NCBI GenBank assembly: GCA_029098505.1
Contig: JAQXOE010000002.1
Span: forward strand, 1-64,000
Source: Bacteroidales bacterium
Lineage (GTDB): Bacteria; Bacteroidota; Bacteroidia; Bacteroidales; UBA932
Length of the DNA stretch: 64,000 bases
Reading direction: 5' to 3'
This document shows, piece by piece, positions 1 to 9,685 of the stretch (the stretch's first letter is position 1; every line of letters begins with the position of its first letter). A program made the translations under genes and the position numbers. The notes beneath the pieces were generated by a model that saw nothing but the letters and a program-made list of their open reading frames with translations, made no database searches and was not told where the DNA came from.

Positions 1-1463
1 CAGAACTTCCCGAAAATATTTCCCAAGACTTCGTCGGTGGAGATATCGCCGGTGATGCTGCCGAGGTGGTAGAGGGCGTGGCGGAGGTCTTGGGCGACGA
101 GGTCGGAAGGGATGCCGGAAGAAATACCGTCACGGACATCCAACAGGGCCCTGGAGGCATTGCACAGAGCATTGTAGTGACGCAGGTTTGTAACCAGATT
201 GGCGTTTCCTGATTGGTCCAAACGGTTCTGCTGGGTATTTGCCAGGGTTTCTTTAAGCTTCTCTATACCCAAAGAACGCTTTGCAGATATTACAAGGATT
301 TCAGCTTGATTATCAGAACTTAAAACATTTCTGTTGAATTCTGTAACAATTGTGTTAACATCCAAAAAGTCCTCTACCGATGCCTCAGAAGCCTCTACCT
401 TGGCAAGTTCCAGCTCCGAAAGTTCCTTATCGGCCTTGTTCAGCACGAAGAAGAGCTTCTGATGATTGAGGTCAAGCTTCGACATTATCAGTTTAGCAGA
501 GGCAATGATGCTGTCGACAGGGGAGTTGATGTCCAGGACGTGCAGGACAATGTCCGCAAGAAGAAGCTTTTCGTATGTTCTGCCTATTCCTATGCTCTCC
601 ACCTCATCCTCTGTGTCACGTATTCCGGCTGTATCTATCAGTCTGAAGAGTGTTCCGCCAATATTGAACGATTCCTCGATGGTATCCCTGGTAGTGCCGG
701 CGATAGCAGAAACTATTGCCCTTTCCTCACCGAGCAGAGCGTTGAGCAAGGTGCTTTTGCCGGTATTGGTCGATCCGACTATTGCCACCGGCACACCGTT
801 CTTGATGGCATTGCCGAGGCGGAAGGAGTCTGTCAGCCTGTGGATGTGTGTCAATGCGTGCTCGAGCAGTTCGAGCAGCTGTCGACGGTCGGCGAATTCC
901 ACATCTTCTTCGCTGAAATCAAGTTCGAGCTCGAGCAATGCGCTGATATCCACCAATTGCGTGCGAAGCTTCTGCAGCTCATCGGAATAGGCGCCTTTCA
1001 GCTGGTTCATCGCCACCCTGTGCGAGGCTTCATTTTCCGAGGCAATGAGGTCGGCGACCGCTTCCGCCTGCGAGAGGTCCATCTTGCCGTTCGCAAATGC
1101 GCGACGGGTGAATTCTCCGGGCTCCGCCAGTCTCGCGCCGGCATTGCACAGAAGTCTGAGCATCTCGCTGCAGATGAAAGAGCTGGCGTGACAGGTGATT
1201 TCCACACTGTCTTCGCCAGTATAGGAGTGCGGGGCGCGGAATATGCTGACCAGGACCTCATCGAGAATTTTTCCGTCAAGAGTGCGGACTTCGCCGTATC
1301 TTATGGTATATCCTTCGGCCTCGCTGATGTTTCCTTTTCTGCATTTGACCACATCAGAGGCTATTGCGAGGGCTTTTGCTCCACTGAGCCTTATGACTGT
1401 TATCGCTCCTGTTCCCGGAACGGTCGCCGGTGCGCAGATCGTGTCGTTGAACCTGATTTCCAT
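1..1463 (-). CDS. mnmE: tRNA uridine-5-carboxymethylaminomethyl(34) synthesis GTPase MnmE (3' end just outside the window)
   Basis: Reverse-strand translation starts MEIRFNDTICAPATVPGTGAITVIRLSG and contains a GSTNTGKSTLLNAL P-loop, a DTAGIRDT motif and NKAD. It runs off the window at ...VLGNIFGKFC, the usual MnmE C-terminus. Confidence 0.95.
   Translation of the reverse strand, partial: MEIRFNDTICAPATVPGTGAITVIRLSGAKALAIASDVVKCRKGNISEAEGYTIRYGEVRTLDGKILDEVLVSIFRAPHSYTGEDSVEITCHASSFICSEMLRLLCNAGARLAEPGEFTRRAFANGKMDLSQAEAVADLIASENEASHRVAMNQLKGAYSDELQKLRTQLVDISALLELELDFSEEDVEFADRRQLLELLEHALTHIHRLTDSFRLGNAIKNGVPVAIVGSTNTGKSTLLNALLGEERAIVSAIAGTTRDTIEESFNIGGTLFRLIDTAGIRDTEDEVESIGIGRTYEKLLLADIVLHVLDINSPVDSIIASAKLIMSKLDLNHQKLFFVLNKADKELSELELAKVEASEASVEDFLDVNTIVTEFNRNVLSSDNQAEILVISAKRSLGIEKLKETLANTQQNRLDQSGNANLVTNLRHYNALCNASRALLDVRDGISSGIPSDLVAQDLRHALYHLGSITGDISTDEVLGNIFGKF
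323..357. repeat. Tandem-palindrome element, copy 1 (AAACATTTCTGTTG-aattctg-TAACAATTGTGTTA), inside mnmE
   Basis: Direct read; both AACAnnnnTGTT cores are perfect and their starts are 21 bp apart. Confidence 0.75.
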
Positions 1464-1475
1464 ATGAAAAGAATT

Positions 1476-3380
1476 CTACTCTGTTACAAAGTTAAAAAAT
1501 TCTTCCTTTGCTTCATCATTGTCCAACCTGGCAATGTACACCATATTTCCCAAAGCTGAGGCTAGGGCATCCGGCATTCTCTGACACATTGCTATACGCC
1601 AGCCGTATTTCGCCAATATTTCTTCGTGCGAATGCTTGTGCTGACGTCCATCCCTGCGGCCAACATAGGCGCAAATGTACTGTTCACCCTGTCCGGTGCG
1701 GCTTTCATCAAATGCAACCATATCGGCCCAAATGCGGAATACATCAGTACTGTGTGCAAAGTTCATCATATCCGGAGTATAACCGCCTGCCGGCCTCATA
1801 TTGACCTCCAGACCGACATAATCTCCTTTTTTACCCAAACCCTCACGGTCCCTGTCAAGCTGGAAAAACTCCAGATGAACAAAACGAGACTTGACTCCAA
1901 AGGCCTTTACCGTCCTGCGTCCTATCTTCGCAAGAGCGGCAGGAACCTCCTTGGCCACATAATAGCAAGTTTCAAGTTGTTCATGCACCACGTCCATAAT
2001 AGGAGTAGGGAAGACGCTCATCGATTCGAATACAGGTTCTGATTTGGAGTTGTATATGGCATCATAGGAGACGAGCAGACCTGTAATGAACTCTTCTGCA
2101 ACAAAGGCTCCATAATTTAAAGGATGACTTTCAAAGAAAGACTCCAATTCATTGTCATTATGTATTTTGAATGTGCCTTCTGCACCTACGCCATTGTCCG
2201 GCTTGATGATAATTGGATAGTCGGTCAGGGCAGCGAATCCGCGTACGGCCTCATATCCTTCGCCCACCTTTATTTGCCTCGCCGTAGGAATGCGCCCCTT
2301 CCTGTAACATTTCTTCATTTCGGATTTCTCCTTGATGAAGCGTATGGTATCGGTCTTGATACCGCTGCATACGTTGAAATCAGTACGCAGGCGAGCATTC
2401 TGTTCGAGCCAATACTCATTATTCGACTCTATCCAGTCTATTCTTCCGTACTTGTGCGCGAAGAATGCCACGGCCCGATAGACCTGGTCATAATCTTCGA
2501 GATTGTCAACGCGGTAATATTCCGTCAATGAGTTTCTGAGCTCATCATTGAGTTCATGATAAGGGGCGTCGGCAATTCCAAGCACATTGACGCCGTTGGC
2601 CTTCAGACCAGCGCAGAAATGGCTGTAAGTCTGAGGAAAGTGTGGTGAAATAAAAACGAAATTCATAAAACTATATGTGCCTCCTTTTTCACAGATCTTT
2701 CTCAATTGTCCTTCTTCCATTATCCAGGCTTCTCCGAAAAGAGTGTTCCGCCCGTTCTCACAAAGGATGTAAGATCCGTCCTTGAAGGTGTAAAATCTAT
2801 GTAAATAGCTATCTTTCAATATTATATCTTCAAACAGACGCCGTCCGTCCAGCCAAGCGCCGCGTACATCCTCGTAATGCGGGACTATATTGATTGACGT
2901 CAATCCCAATCCTTCAAGCCAACGGCAATATGAAGGATCCACCGCTTCTCCGGGCAGTTCAGGGTGAGAATAGACGTAATCAGCACAGTTCATTGAACCG
3001 GCACTGCATCCGAGCACGACTCCATCGTAGCGCTGAATTATATCCCTGAGTCCGAGTTCAGCGAAGAAACGGTTCTGCGTCGGTACGTGACCACCGCAGA
3101 GCATCACCAGATCAGCATTGAATACCAGTTTTTCCGCATCAGGGGCATTGCTCCGATTGAGCATCAGGAACGATGAGCAGACTATGCCGGAATGGTCGAA
3201 GCATTCCTTGGTGGATTCGAAGACGTATTTATTATAACTTTCGTCATCAGGCGCAGCCGACACAAGAAGTACCGAAGGCACTTCTGGCAGCCTTTGCCTC
3301 AAACTCTGCAGGAAGCCGCCTTCTGAAGTGAAGAAAGATTCTCCTTTGCAGCAGGGGCTTCCGGTCAGAAAGAGTGTCAT
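1476..3380 (-). CDS. Peptidase S51 (cyanophycinase/dipeptidase E-like) domain fused to an ATP-grasp ligase-like domain
   Basis: 634 aa. N-terminal half has the S51-type GCSAGS nucleophile context and NIVPHYED. The C-terminal half begins MNFVFISPHFPQTYSHFCAGLKANGVNVLGI and contains ATP-grasp-like IIIKPDNGVGAEGTF and EVNMRPAGG. Confidence 0.8.
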   Translation of the reverse strand: MTLFLTGSPCCKGESFFTSEGGFLQSLRQRLPEVPSVLLVSAAPDDESYNKYVFESTKECFDHSGIVCSSFLMLNRSNAPDAEKLVFNADLVMLCGGHVPTQNRFFAELGLRDIIQRYDGVVLGCSAGSMNCADYVYSHPELPGEAVDPSYCRWLEGLGLTSINIVPHYEDVRGAWLDGRRLFEDIILKDSYLHRFYTFKDGSYILCENGRNTLFGEAWIMEEGQLRKICEKGGTYSFMNFVFISPHFPQTYSHFCAGLKANGVNVLGIADAPYHELNDELRNSLTEYYRVDNLEDYDQVYRAVAFFAHKYGRIDWIESNNEYWLEQNARLRTDFNVCSGIKTDTIRFIKEKSEMKKCYRKGRIPTARQIKVGEGYEAVRGFAALTDYPIIIKPDNGVGAEGTFKIHNDNELESFFESHPLNYGAFVAEEFITGLLVSYDAIYNSKSEPVFESMSVFPTPIMDVVHEQLETCYYVAKEVPAALAKIGRRTVKAFGVKSRFVHLEFFQLDRDREGLGKKGDYVGLEVNMRPAGGYTPDMMNFAHSTDVFRIWADMVAFDESRTGQGEQYICAYVGRRDGRQHKHSHEEILAKYGWRIAMCQRMPDALASALGNMVYIARLDNDEAKEEFFNFVTE

Positions 3381-3392
3381 TTCAATTGAAAA

Positions 3393-5408
3393 CTAGTAAT
3401 TGTCGTAATACTTTGCCTCTCGAGGATTGACTTTGTTCATATTGTCCAAAAGGTCCTCGTTGGTCTTGTACTCATCCATCAGCTGGAGCATGAAATTCAT
3501 TGCCTCAGTAGGGTTCATATCCGCAAGAAGTTTGCGAAGTATCCAGATGCGGCCTGCGGTAGCTTTGTCGAGCAGCAGGTCATCGCGACGGGTTCCGGAG
3601 AGCAACACATTGACTGCAGGGAAGATACGTCTATTGGAGAGATTACGGTCGAGCTGAAGTTCCATATTGCCAGTACCCTTGAATTCCTCGAAAATCACAT
3701 CATCCATCTTCGAGCCCGTCTCTGTCAGAGCTGTGGCAATGATGGTCAATGAGCCACCGCCTTCGATGTTTCTGGCAGCTCCGAAGAAGCGCTTAGGCTT
3801 CTGGAGGGCATTGGCATCGACTCCACCGGAGAGCACCTTGCCGGATGCAGGCTGAACAGTATTGAATGCGCGCGCGAGCCTGGTAATGGAGTCGAGGAGT
3901 ATGACAACGTCGTGGCCGCACTCCACAAGTCTGCGTGCTTTCTCGATCACCATATTCGCTACTTTTACGTGACGCTCTGCAGGTTCGTCAAAGGTCGAAG
4001 CAACAACCTCCGCGCGAACGCTGCGCTGCATATCGGTAACCTCCTCAGGACGCTCGTCAATGAGCAGGACAATTTCATATACCTCAGGATGATTCTCGGC
4101 AATGGCATTGGCAATGCTCTTGAGCAGCATAGTCTTACCAGTTTTCGGCTGGGCAACGATGAGTCCTCGCTGGCCTTTACCTATAGGCGCAAACATATCT
4201 ACAATACGGCAGGATATGTCACGGCCAGACTTTCCTCCGGTAAGATTGAACTTCTCCTCAGGGAAGAGGGGAGTAAGGAAATCGAAAGGCACCCTGTCTC
4301 TGATGAATTCAGGCTTGCGTCCGTTGATATATTTTATCTTGACGAGAGGGAAATATTTGTCACCTTCCTTCGGTGGTCGGATTTCTCCAGTGACTGTATC
4401 ACCGGCCTTGAGCGCATTGGCCTTGATCTGGTTCTGTGATACATAGATATCGTCAGGCGAGTTCAGGTAATTGTAGTCTGATGATCTCAGGAAGCCGTAT
4501 CCGTCAGGCATCACTTCAAGTACTCCTGTAGCTTCAACAGTGCCTTCAAACTCTATTACGGGTTGTTTCGGCTGGCGCTGAGGTGCATTCTGTTGCTGAG
4601 GCTTCATTTCAGCAGGCTGTTCCTGCTGGTTGTCCTGAGTCTCTGATGCTGCTTTGCCGACTATGGCTCTCTGGCGCTTCTCCTTGAGCTTGGCCTCAGC
4701 TTTCAGTATCATTTCCTCCTTGGAAAGCTGCTGCTTTTGTGGCTGGTTATCCTGTTTTACAGCTGCTGGCTGGACAGCTGCACCCTGTTCAATTGCGGCT
4801 TCAGGCTGTACAGAGGCAGTCTCAGGCTTGCCTTTCTTTTGCTTGTTACGGCCCTTTTTCTCTGGCGCAGCACTCTTTTCCGAAGCTGCATTATTATCCT
4901 TTGGAGCTTCTTCCATCTTATCAGTCTGGGCCGGTGTTGTGGCAGAAGCAGGCTCTTCCTTGGCTGCATTGGCCTTCTTGCTGCCACGGCCCTGCTTTTT
5001 CTTAAGCTCGCCCTCGCTCTCCTGGGAAGATTTCGCTTCTTCAGCCTCGGCTTTCTTCGGAGAAGTTTTCCTGCCGCGTTTCTTCTGGCCATCAGCAGCC
5101 GCTACTTCCGCTGCCGGAGCTGACTCAGCTGACTCAACTGCGTTCTCATTTGAAACCTCAGGAGCTTCAGGCGCGTTCTTTTTCGGCTTGCGTCCACGAC
5201 GGGACTTCTTCTCAGGATTAGGTTTAAGGGATTCTTCTTGTGCTTCTATGTCCAGAATAGCATAACCAAGATGCTCTGTGTCAAGTTTTTCGTAATTTTT
5301 CAAATTGTGCTGAGCTGCGATAGCTTCCAATTCTTCCCGGCTCATCGAACTCAATTCAAATAGAGTGTGCGGCATTTTTCCGTATGTTATTAAGTGAATG
5401 GGAGACAA
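3393..5408 (-). CDS. rho: Transcription termination factor Rho with a long K/E/A/P/Q-rich insertion
   Basis: C-terminal Rho core: [62 protein letters not shown]. Start may be the internal Met at 5375. Confidence 0.95.
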   Translation of the reverse strand: MSPIHLITYGKMPHTLFELSSMSREELEAIAAQHNLKNYEKLDTEHLGYAILDIEAQEESLKPNPEKKSRRGRKPKKNAPEAPEVSNENAVESAESAPAAEVAAADGQKKRGRKTSPKKAEAEEAKSSQESEGELKKKQGRGSKKANAAKEEPASATTPAQTDKMEEAPKDNNAASEKSAAPEKKGRNKQKKGKPETASVQPEAAIEQGAAVQPAAVKQDNQPQKQQLSKEEMILKAEAKLKEKRQRAIVGKAASETQDNQQEQPAEMKPQQQNAPQRQPKQPVIEFEGTVEATGVLEVMPDGYGFLRSSDYNYLNSPDDIYVSQNQIKANALKAGDTVTGEIRPPKEGDKYFPLVKIKYINGRKPEFIRDRVPFDFLTPLFPEEKFNLTGGKSGRDISCRIVDMFAPIGKGQRGLIVAQPKTGKTMLLKSIANAIAENHPEVYEIVLLIDERPEEVTDMQRSVRAEVVASTFDEPAERHVKVANMVIEKARRLVECGHDVVILLDSITRLARAFNTVQPASGKVLSGGVDANALQKPKRFFGAARNIEGGGSLTIIATALTETGSKMDDVIFEEFKGTGNMELQLDRNLSNRRIFPAVNVLLSGTRRDDLLLDKATAGRIWILRKLLADMNPTEAMNFMLQLMDEYKTNEDLLDNMNKVNPREAKYYDNY

Positions 5409-5441
5409 GCACTAAACCAAACTCGTCTCAAATAGACTATG

Positions 5442-5473
5442 CAAATATAGACAAAAAAAATCAATTATCCCAA
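5442..5473 (-). promoter_or_regulatory. Predicted Bacteroidota-type promoter for rho (TTG-N21-TATATTTG)
   Basis: Reverse complement shows TATATTTG 21 nt after TTG, upstream of rho. Confidence 0.5.
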
Positions 5474-8253
5474 TAACTGCTTGATTTCTTGAACTTCAGG
5501 ACATCCGACAAAGTCGATGCATTGGCGGCGATTCTGAAACTGTATGATTTCCAGGTACCTGTAGGCACCCAGGATACGGCAATATTGAAGCAGTGAAGGT
5601 CATATTGAGCGCTTATCTGCGACGTAGTTATCTTCATTGCCATAAGGTCGAAGCCTGTATTGGCCGTTATAGACAGTTTATCTGTCAATTTGATATTGCC
5701 GGACATACTGATGGTCTGGGTATAGGCATTGTTGACCTTCAACTGTTCATTGGCATAGGTATATGACTTCCTGTAATTGAATGAATAACCAAGGTTGAAG
5801 GACCAGGGAACATTGGGATTGGTATAGTACAACCAACCGCCCGGTATATATTGCCCTGTTACAGGATGATAGTATATCCTTTGATAGTAACTTGCCGCTC
5901 CGCCGCTCGTGCCGTCATTGCCCTCGATGGTTCCCTTTCCGGACTTACTGTAGGAGAGGGAGGCCGATGCATTGGTCAGTCTTAGCGGATGTGCAGGATC
6001 AACGAGGAAATTGAACTTGTTGATGGTACGGCCGCGCTCATCGATGGCATATGGACTGAAATTGGCATTGGCACTGACACTCACCTTGCCGAAGACAGAA
6101 GTGGACATTGACAGGCCTATATCCCTCATCTTCATTGAGTCTGCAAGGAAGTTGTAGGAAGTATTGAGGTTCAGCTGGTCTATCAGCTTGACCTTCTTGC
6201 TGGCAGTTCCCGTCGAGTCGGAGAAGTCGCGCACCTTGGCCTCAAGATTGTTTCCTATCGAAATGCTCGCGGAAGCAGTACGTCCCGGAGACGGAACGCT
6301 GTTCATCTGACCCGCATAGATATTGTACTTGTATTCCTTCTCCTGTCCTTTGGCATCGGTGTAATACAGAGTCCTGTATCCGTTGGCATAGGTGCCCTTC
6401 TCCGGACTTACGGAGAGACTCAGGGATGGTGATATTACGTGCCTTATGGCTTGAACCCTGCGATGGGAACCGAAATTGAACATACCGTACAGGCGGGTGC
6501 TCATTGACAGACCTCCCGAATAATCCTGGGTGATGCCGAAGGTACTGAACTGTCCACCATCCACTTTCTCAACCTTGTCGGTTTCAGGATTGTACTCATA
6601 ATCAGCCTTTCGGAAGAACCAGTTCATTCCGTAAGACACTGAAGGCGAGACATTTATATACTTGGCAAGGGTGAATGACGGCAATCCGATGCTGAAGTTA
6701 TGCTTCATACCGTTCTGGAACTTGTCCAGAAAACCTTCCTGACCGAATTCCGACGCCTTGAAACTGATTTTGTTCTGGAATGAAGTATTGTATCCGAATG
6801 AAATCTTCTCATAAGCTTTCTCCTTGCCCACGCGAACCTTCTTCTTGAAAGGATAGAAGGTACTTACAGAGAAACTGATGTTAGGCAGGGTGAAGGAATA
6901 TGAACTGTCCCTCGAGTTCTGGTTGTGGAGGGCATTGATGGACAGATTGGCCTTTCCATTCCAGTTCTTTGAGAAGGAAATTGAAGATTGGATTTGATTC
7001 TCAAGGGCCTCCGAGACGGAAGTCGAGTTGTAACGGTTGTTGGAAGGGCTGGAGAAGTTCACCGAAGCGGAGAAACTCTGTCCAGGGTGGGCCTTCGAAT
7101 CCTGGGTATGAGACCATTTGACGGCGAAGTTGGTGCTCTGCATATAGTCATTGGAGCCTTTTTCACCGGTCTGGTCATTCGAATAGGTGAGACCGAAGGT
7201 ACCGTTATACTTGTAATTGACTTTGTATCTGGAATTTACATTTAACGCCCAAGAGCCGAGAGTATAATAGTCGCCAGTCACGGAAAGGTCGAGGTAATCA
7301 CCGAAAACAAAGTAAAAACCCGCATCACGGGCATAGAAGCCTCGGGCATTTTCCTCTCCGAAGGTAGGCATAAGCATACCCGTTGCCCTCTCCGGTTTCT
7401 TTGGAATAAAGCCGAAGGGAATGGCAATAGGGACAGTCACATCTTCGATTACAGGCCAGGCAGGACCGAATACCGTCTTCTGGGATGGCTTGGTGATTAC
7501 CTTGGCCGAAGACAGACTCAGATAGTAATGAGGATGCTCCGCATCACATACGGTGTATTTTCCGTGTTTGATATTGATGGACCTGTCCTCAAGCATCTTG
7601 ATATCCCTTCCGTGGAGTTTGCCCTCATCATCATTGGTAATCATATTGGTGATGCGGGCCTTTCCGGAGTTGAAATTGTAACGGAGTTCCTCCATCTCGT
7701 AGGTATCCTTGCCCTGAGTCATTTTCGGCTGCCCTATCCATTCTCCGGTGAGGGTATCGAGTGTTCCGCGGGCAAATACGGTACCTGAATTCATATCATA
7801 CTCCATATAGTCCGCAGTGAGTTTCATATCCTGATACTCGACAGATACCTCACCATAATAATATACCATCCTTTTTCCTTCCGAGAAGACTTCAACGATG
7901 GAGTCTTTCGCACCTGAAAATGCAGGACGGTCGAGCGAACTCTTTGAGAGCAGTGTCAATGAATCCGTCCTCATCAGAGAATCGGCAATAAAAGCAGAAT
8001 CCCGCTGCATCGAAAGACTGTCCTGAGCTATGACAAGACTGTCGCTGCCGAATTCGGGAAAAGCAATAAGAGACGGTTCGGAAAGGGTATCGCTGACAGA
8101 GATAGGGGAGACTGCATTCAGTTCAGGAACAGGTCCTGCTTCACGGAGCGACTGGCGCCTTGCGCGTCTGTCAATCTGCGAGAACATCATTGTGCTTGTC
8201 AATATCAAAGTCAGAAGACTTACAAGCAGGTATTTTATATTGTTTGAACGCAA
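5461..8253 (-). CDS. lptD: LPS-assembly protein LptD (Bacteroidota type)
   Basis: 930 aa with signal peptide, OstA-like segment (YYGEVSVEYQDMKLTADYMEYDMNSGTVFARG) and long C-terminal beta-barrel with tyrosine-rich strands. Confidence 0.85.
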   Translation of the reverse strand: MRSNNIKYLLVSLLTLILTSTMMFSQIDRRARRQSLREAGPVPELNAVSPISVSDTLSEPSLIAFPEFGSDSLVIAQDSLSMQRDSAFIADSLMRTDSLTLLSKSSLDRPAFSGAKDSIVEVFSEGKRMVYYYGEVSVEYQDMKLTADYMEYDMNSGTVFARGTLDTLTGEWIGQPKMTQGKDTYEMEELRYNFNSGKARITNMITNDDEGKLHGRDIKMLEDRSINIKHGKYTVCDAEHPHYYLSLSSAKVITKPSQKTVFGPAWPVIEDVTVPIAIPFGFIPKKPERATGMLMPTFGEENARGFYARDAGFYFVFGDYLDLSVTGDYYTLGSWALNVNSRYKVNYKYNGTFGLTYSNDQTGEKGSNDYMQSTNFAVKWSHTQDSKAHPGQSFSASVNFSSPSNNRYNSTSVSEALENQIQSSISFSKNWNGKANLSINALHNQNSRDSSYSFTLPNISFSVSTFYPFKKKVRVGKEKAYEKISFGYNTSFQNKISFKASEFGQEGFLDKFQNGMKHNFSIGLPSFTLAKYINVSPSVSYGMNWFFRKADYEYNPETDKVEKVDGGQFSTFGITQDYSGGLSMSTRLYGMFNFGSHRRVQAIRHVISPSLSLSVSPEKGTYANGYRTLYYTDAKGQEKEYKYNIYAGQMNSVPSPGRTASASISIGNNLEAKVRDFSDSTGTASKKVKLIDQLNLNTSYNFLADSMKMRDIGLSMSTSVFGKVSVSANANFSPYAIDERGRTINKFNFLVDPAHPLRLTNASASLSYSKSGKGTIEGNDGTSGGAASYYQRIYYHPVTGQYIPGGWLYYTNPNVPWSFNLGYSFNYRKSYTYANEQLKVNNAYTQTISMSGNIKLTDKLSITANTGFDLMAMKITTSQISAQYDLHCFNIAVSWVPTGTWKSYSFRIAANASTLSDVLKFKKSSSYWDN

Positions 8254-8317
8254 TTTTTCCTATTTTTGCAAAGTACAAAAATACTATGTTTTTCCAAGTT
8301 TACAAAATAGCCGATAG

Positions 8318-9466
8318 ATGAAATTCGTATCCAACATATTCTGTGCCGTCATTGCAGCCACAATCTGCCTTTCCACGACCGCCAATGCCCAGACTCTTGG
8401 TCTGAAGACTGTCGTAATTGACCCGGGACACGGCGGCAAGGATGCCGGAGCGGTGAGCACCGACAAGAAAACAATGGAAAAGAGCATAGTCCTGGACATC
8501 TCCAAGAAACTGAAGGACAAGATCAGTTCAGCATATCCCGGGGTGAAGGTCCTGATGACCAGGGATGACGACAGTTTTGTTGAGTTGAACAACAGAGCCA
8601 GATTTGCCACAAAAAACAATGCTGACCTGTTCATCTCCGTTCATATAAATTCTGTAGATGGCAAAAGGACTGCGCCCAACGGTTATTCAGTTCATATCCT
8701 CGGCCCTTCAAATGACAAGAACAAGGACACCTATGCCTTCAATATGGAAGTATGCAAGAAGGAAAACGAGGTAATACTGCTTGAAGATGATTACAGCACC
8801 ACCTATCAGGGTTTCGATCCGAACAATCCCGAATCTGACATCTATCTCCGCCTGATGGCGAATTCCTATCGCGAGCAAAGCCTCATATTCGCGCAATTGG
8901 TGGATGACAAGATGAAGAAAGGACCCTTCACCAAGGACAATGGAATCTACCAGAACAATTTTGCGGTGCTGCGTCTGGCCTCGATGCCGGCAGTGCTGCT
9001 CGAACTGGGTTTCATCTCGAATCCGAACGATCTGGCACAATTGAGAAAGGAATCCGCACGGGACAATATTGCCCAGCATCTGTTTGAGGCCTTCTGCGAA
9101 TATAAGAGTTTCTACGATGAGAGCGTAGGGGCAGTGGCGGAGAAAGCTCAACACACTGAAAAAACTGGTAATGTTCAGGACACTAAATCAGAGGCAACGG
9201 ATGCCCAGAGCGCAGTCAGTGGAGATGAGTCCTGCATCTATGCAACCCAGGTTCTCGCATCTGCTAAGGATATGAAGCCCGACGATCCATATTTCCTGGG
9301 ATATACGTGCAAGAAGTTGAAGAGCGGAAAGCTTTATAAATACTATATAGGTTTATCAACAGACTTGGAAGAAGCGAAAAAGATTTCACGGGATATCCGT
9401 AAGAAGTATCCGGATGCTTTCCTGGTAAAGATAGAAAACGACATTGCACTTCGTGTAAACCAATGA
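8318..9466 (+). CDS. N-acetylmuramoyl-L-alanine amidase with C-terminal SPOR-like region
   Basis: Signal peptide, VVIDPGHGGKDAGAVS, FISVHINS, VLLELGFISNPND; SPOR-like C-terminus YATQVLASAKDM...YYIGLSTDLEEAKK. Confidence 0.9.
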   Translation: MKFVSNIFCAVIAATICLSTTANAQTLGLKTVVIDPGHGGKDAGAVSTDKKTMEKSIVLDISKKLKDKISSAYPGVKVLMTRDDDSFVELNNRARFATKNNADLFISVHINSVDGKRTAPNGYSVHILGPSNDKNKDTYAFNMEVCKKENEVILLEDDYSTTYQGFDPNNPESDIYLRLMANSYREQSLIFAQLVDDKMKKGPFTKDNGIYQNNFAVLRLASMPAVLLELGFISNPNDLAQLRKESARDNIAQHLFEAFCEYKSFYDESVGAVAEKAQHTEKTGNVQDTKSEATDAQSAVSGDESCIYATQVLASAKDMKPDDPYFLGYTCKKLKSGKLYKYYIGLSTDLEEAKKISRDIRKKYPDAFLVKIENDIALRVNQ

Positions 9467-9685
9467 TTTAGCATTTTGAATTATTCTAATTTACCTTTTT
9501 AGTCAACATCAATGACTTACAAAGAAATCGATATTATAAAAGTTTATTAATCAATAGTTTATAAATTAGAAGATATTTTTAAGTTTCAAAAAATATAGGC
9601 AAAATAAATTCAGAAAACAAGAGTTGAAATAGTTTTTTATTAGTTTTTTTTCAACCAACTTTGCAGTCCAAATCAAGGAAGCAAC

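Noticed and set aside
462-1559. Long plus-strand ORFs opposite mnmE
   Set aside because: Antisense of clear mnmE coding sequence; the translations are low-complexity and match no family.
4654-5265. Antisense ORFs (203 aa, 128 aa, 111 aa) over the Rho insertion
   Set aside because: They are products of the biased codon composition of the K/E/A-rich Rho insert on the opposite strand.
9467-9685. AT-rich gap upstream of dnaA as a possible oriC
   Set aside because: I found no cluster of DnaA boxes (only one imperfect TTATCAACA in the preceding gene at about 9352). dnaA is not reliably next to oriC in Bacteroidota.
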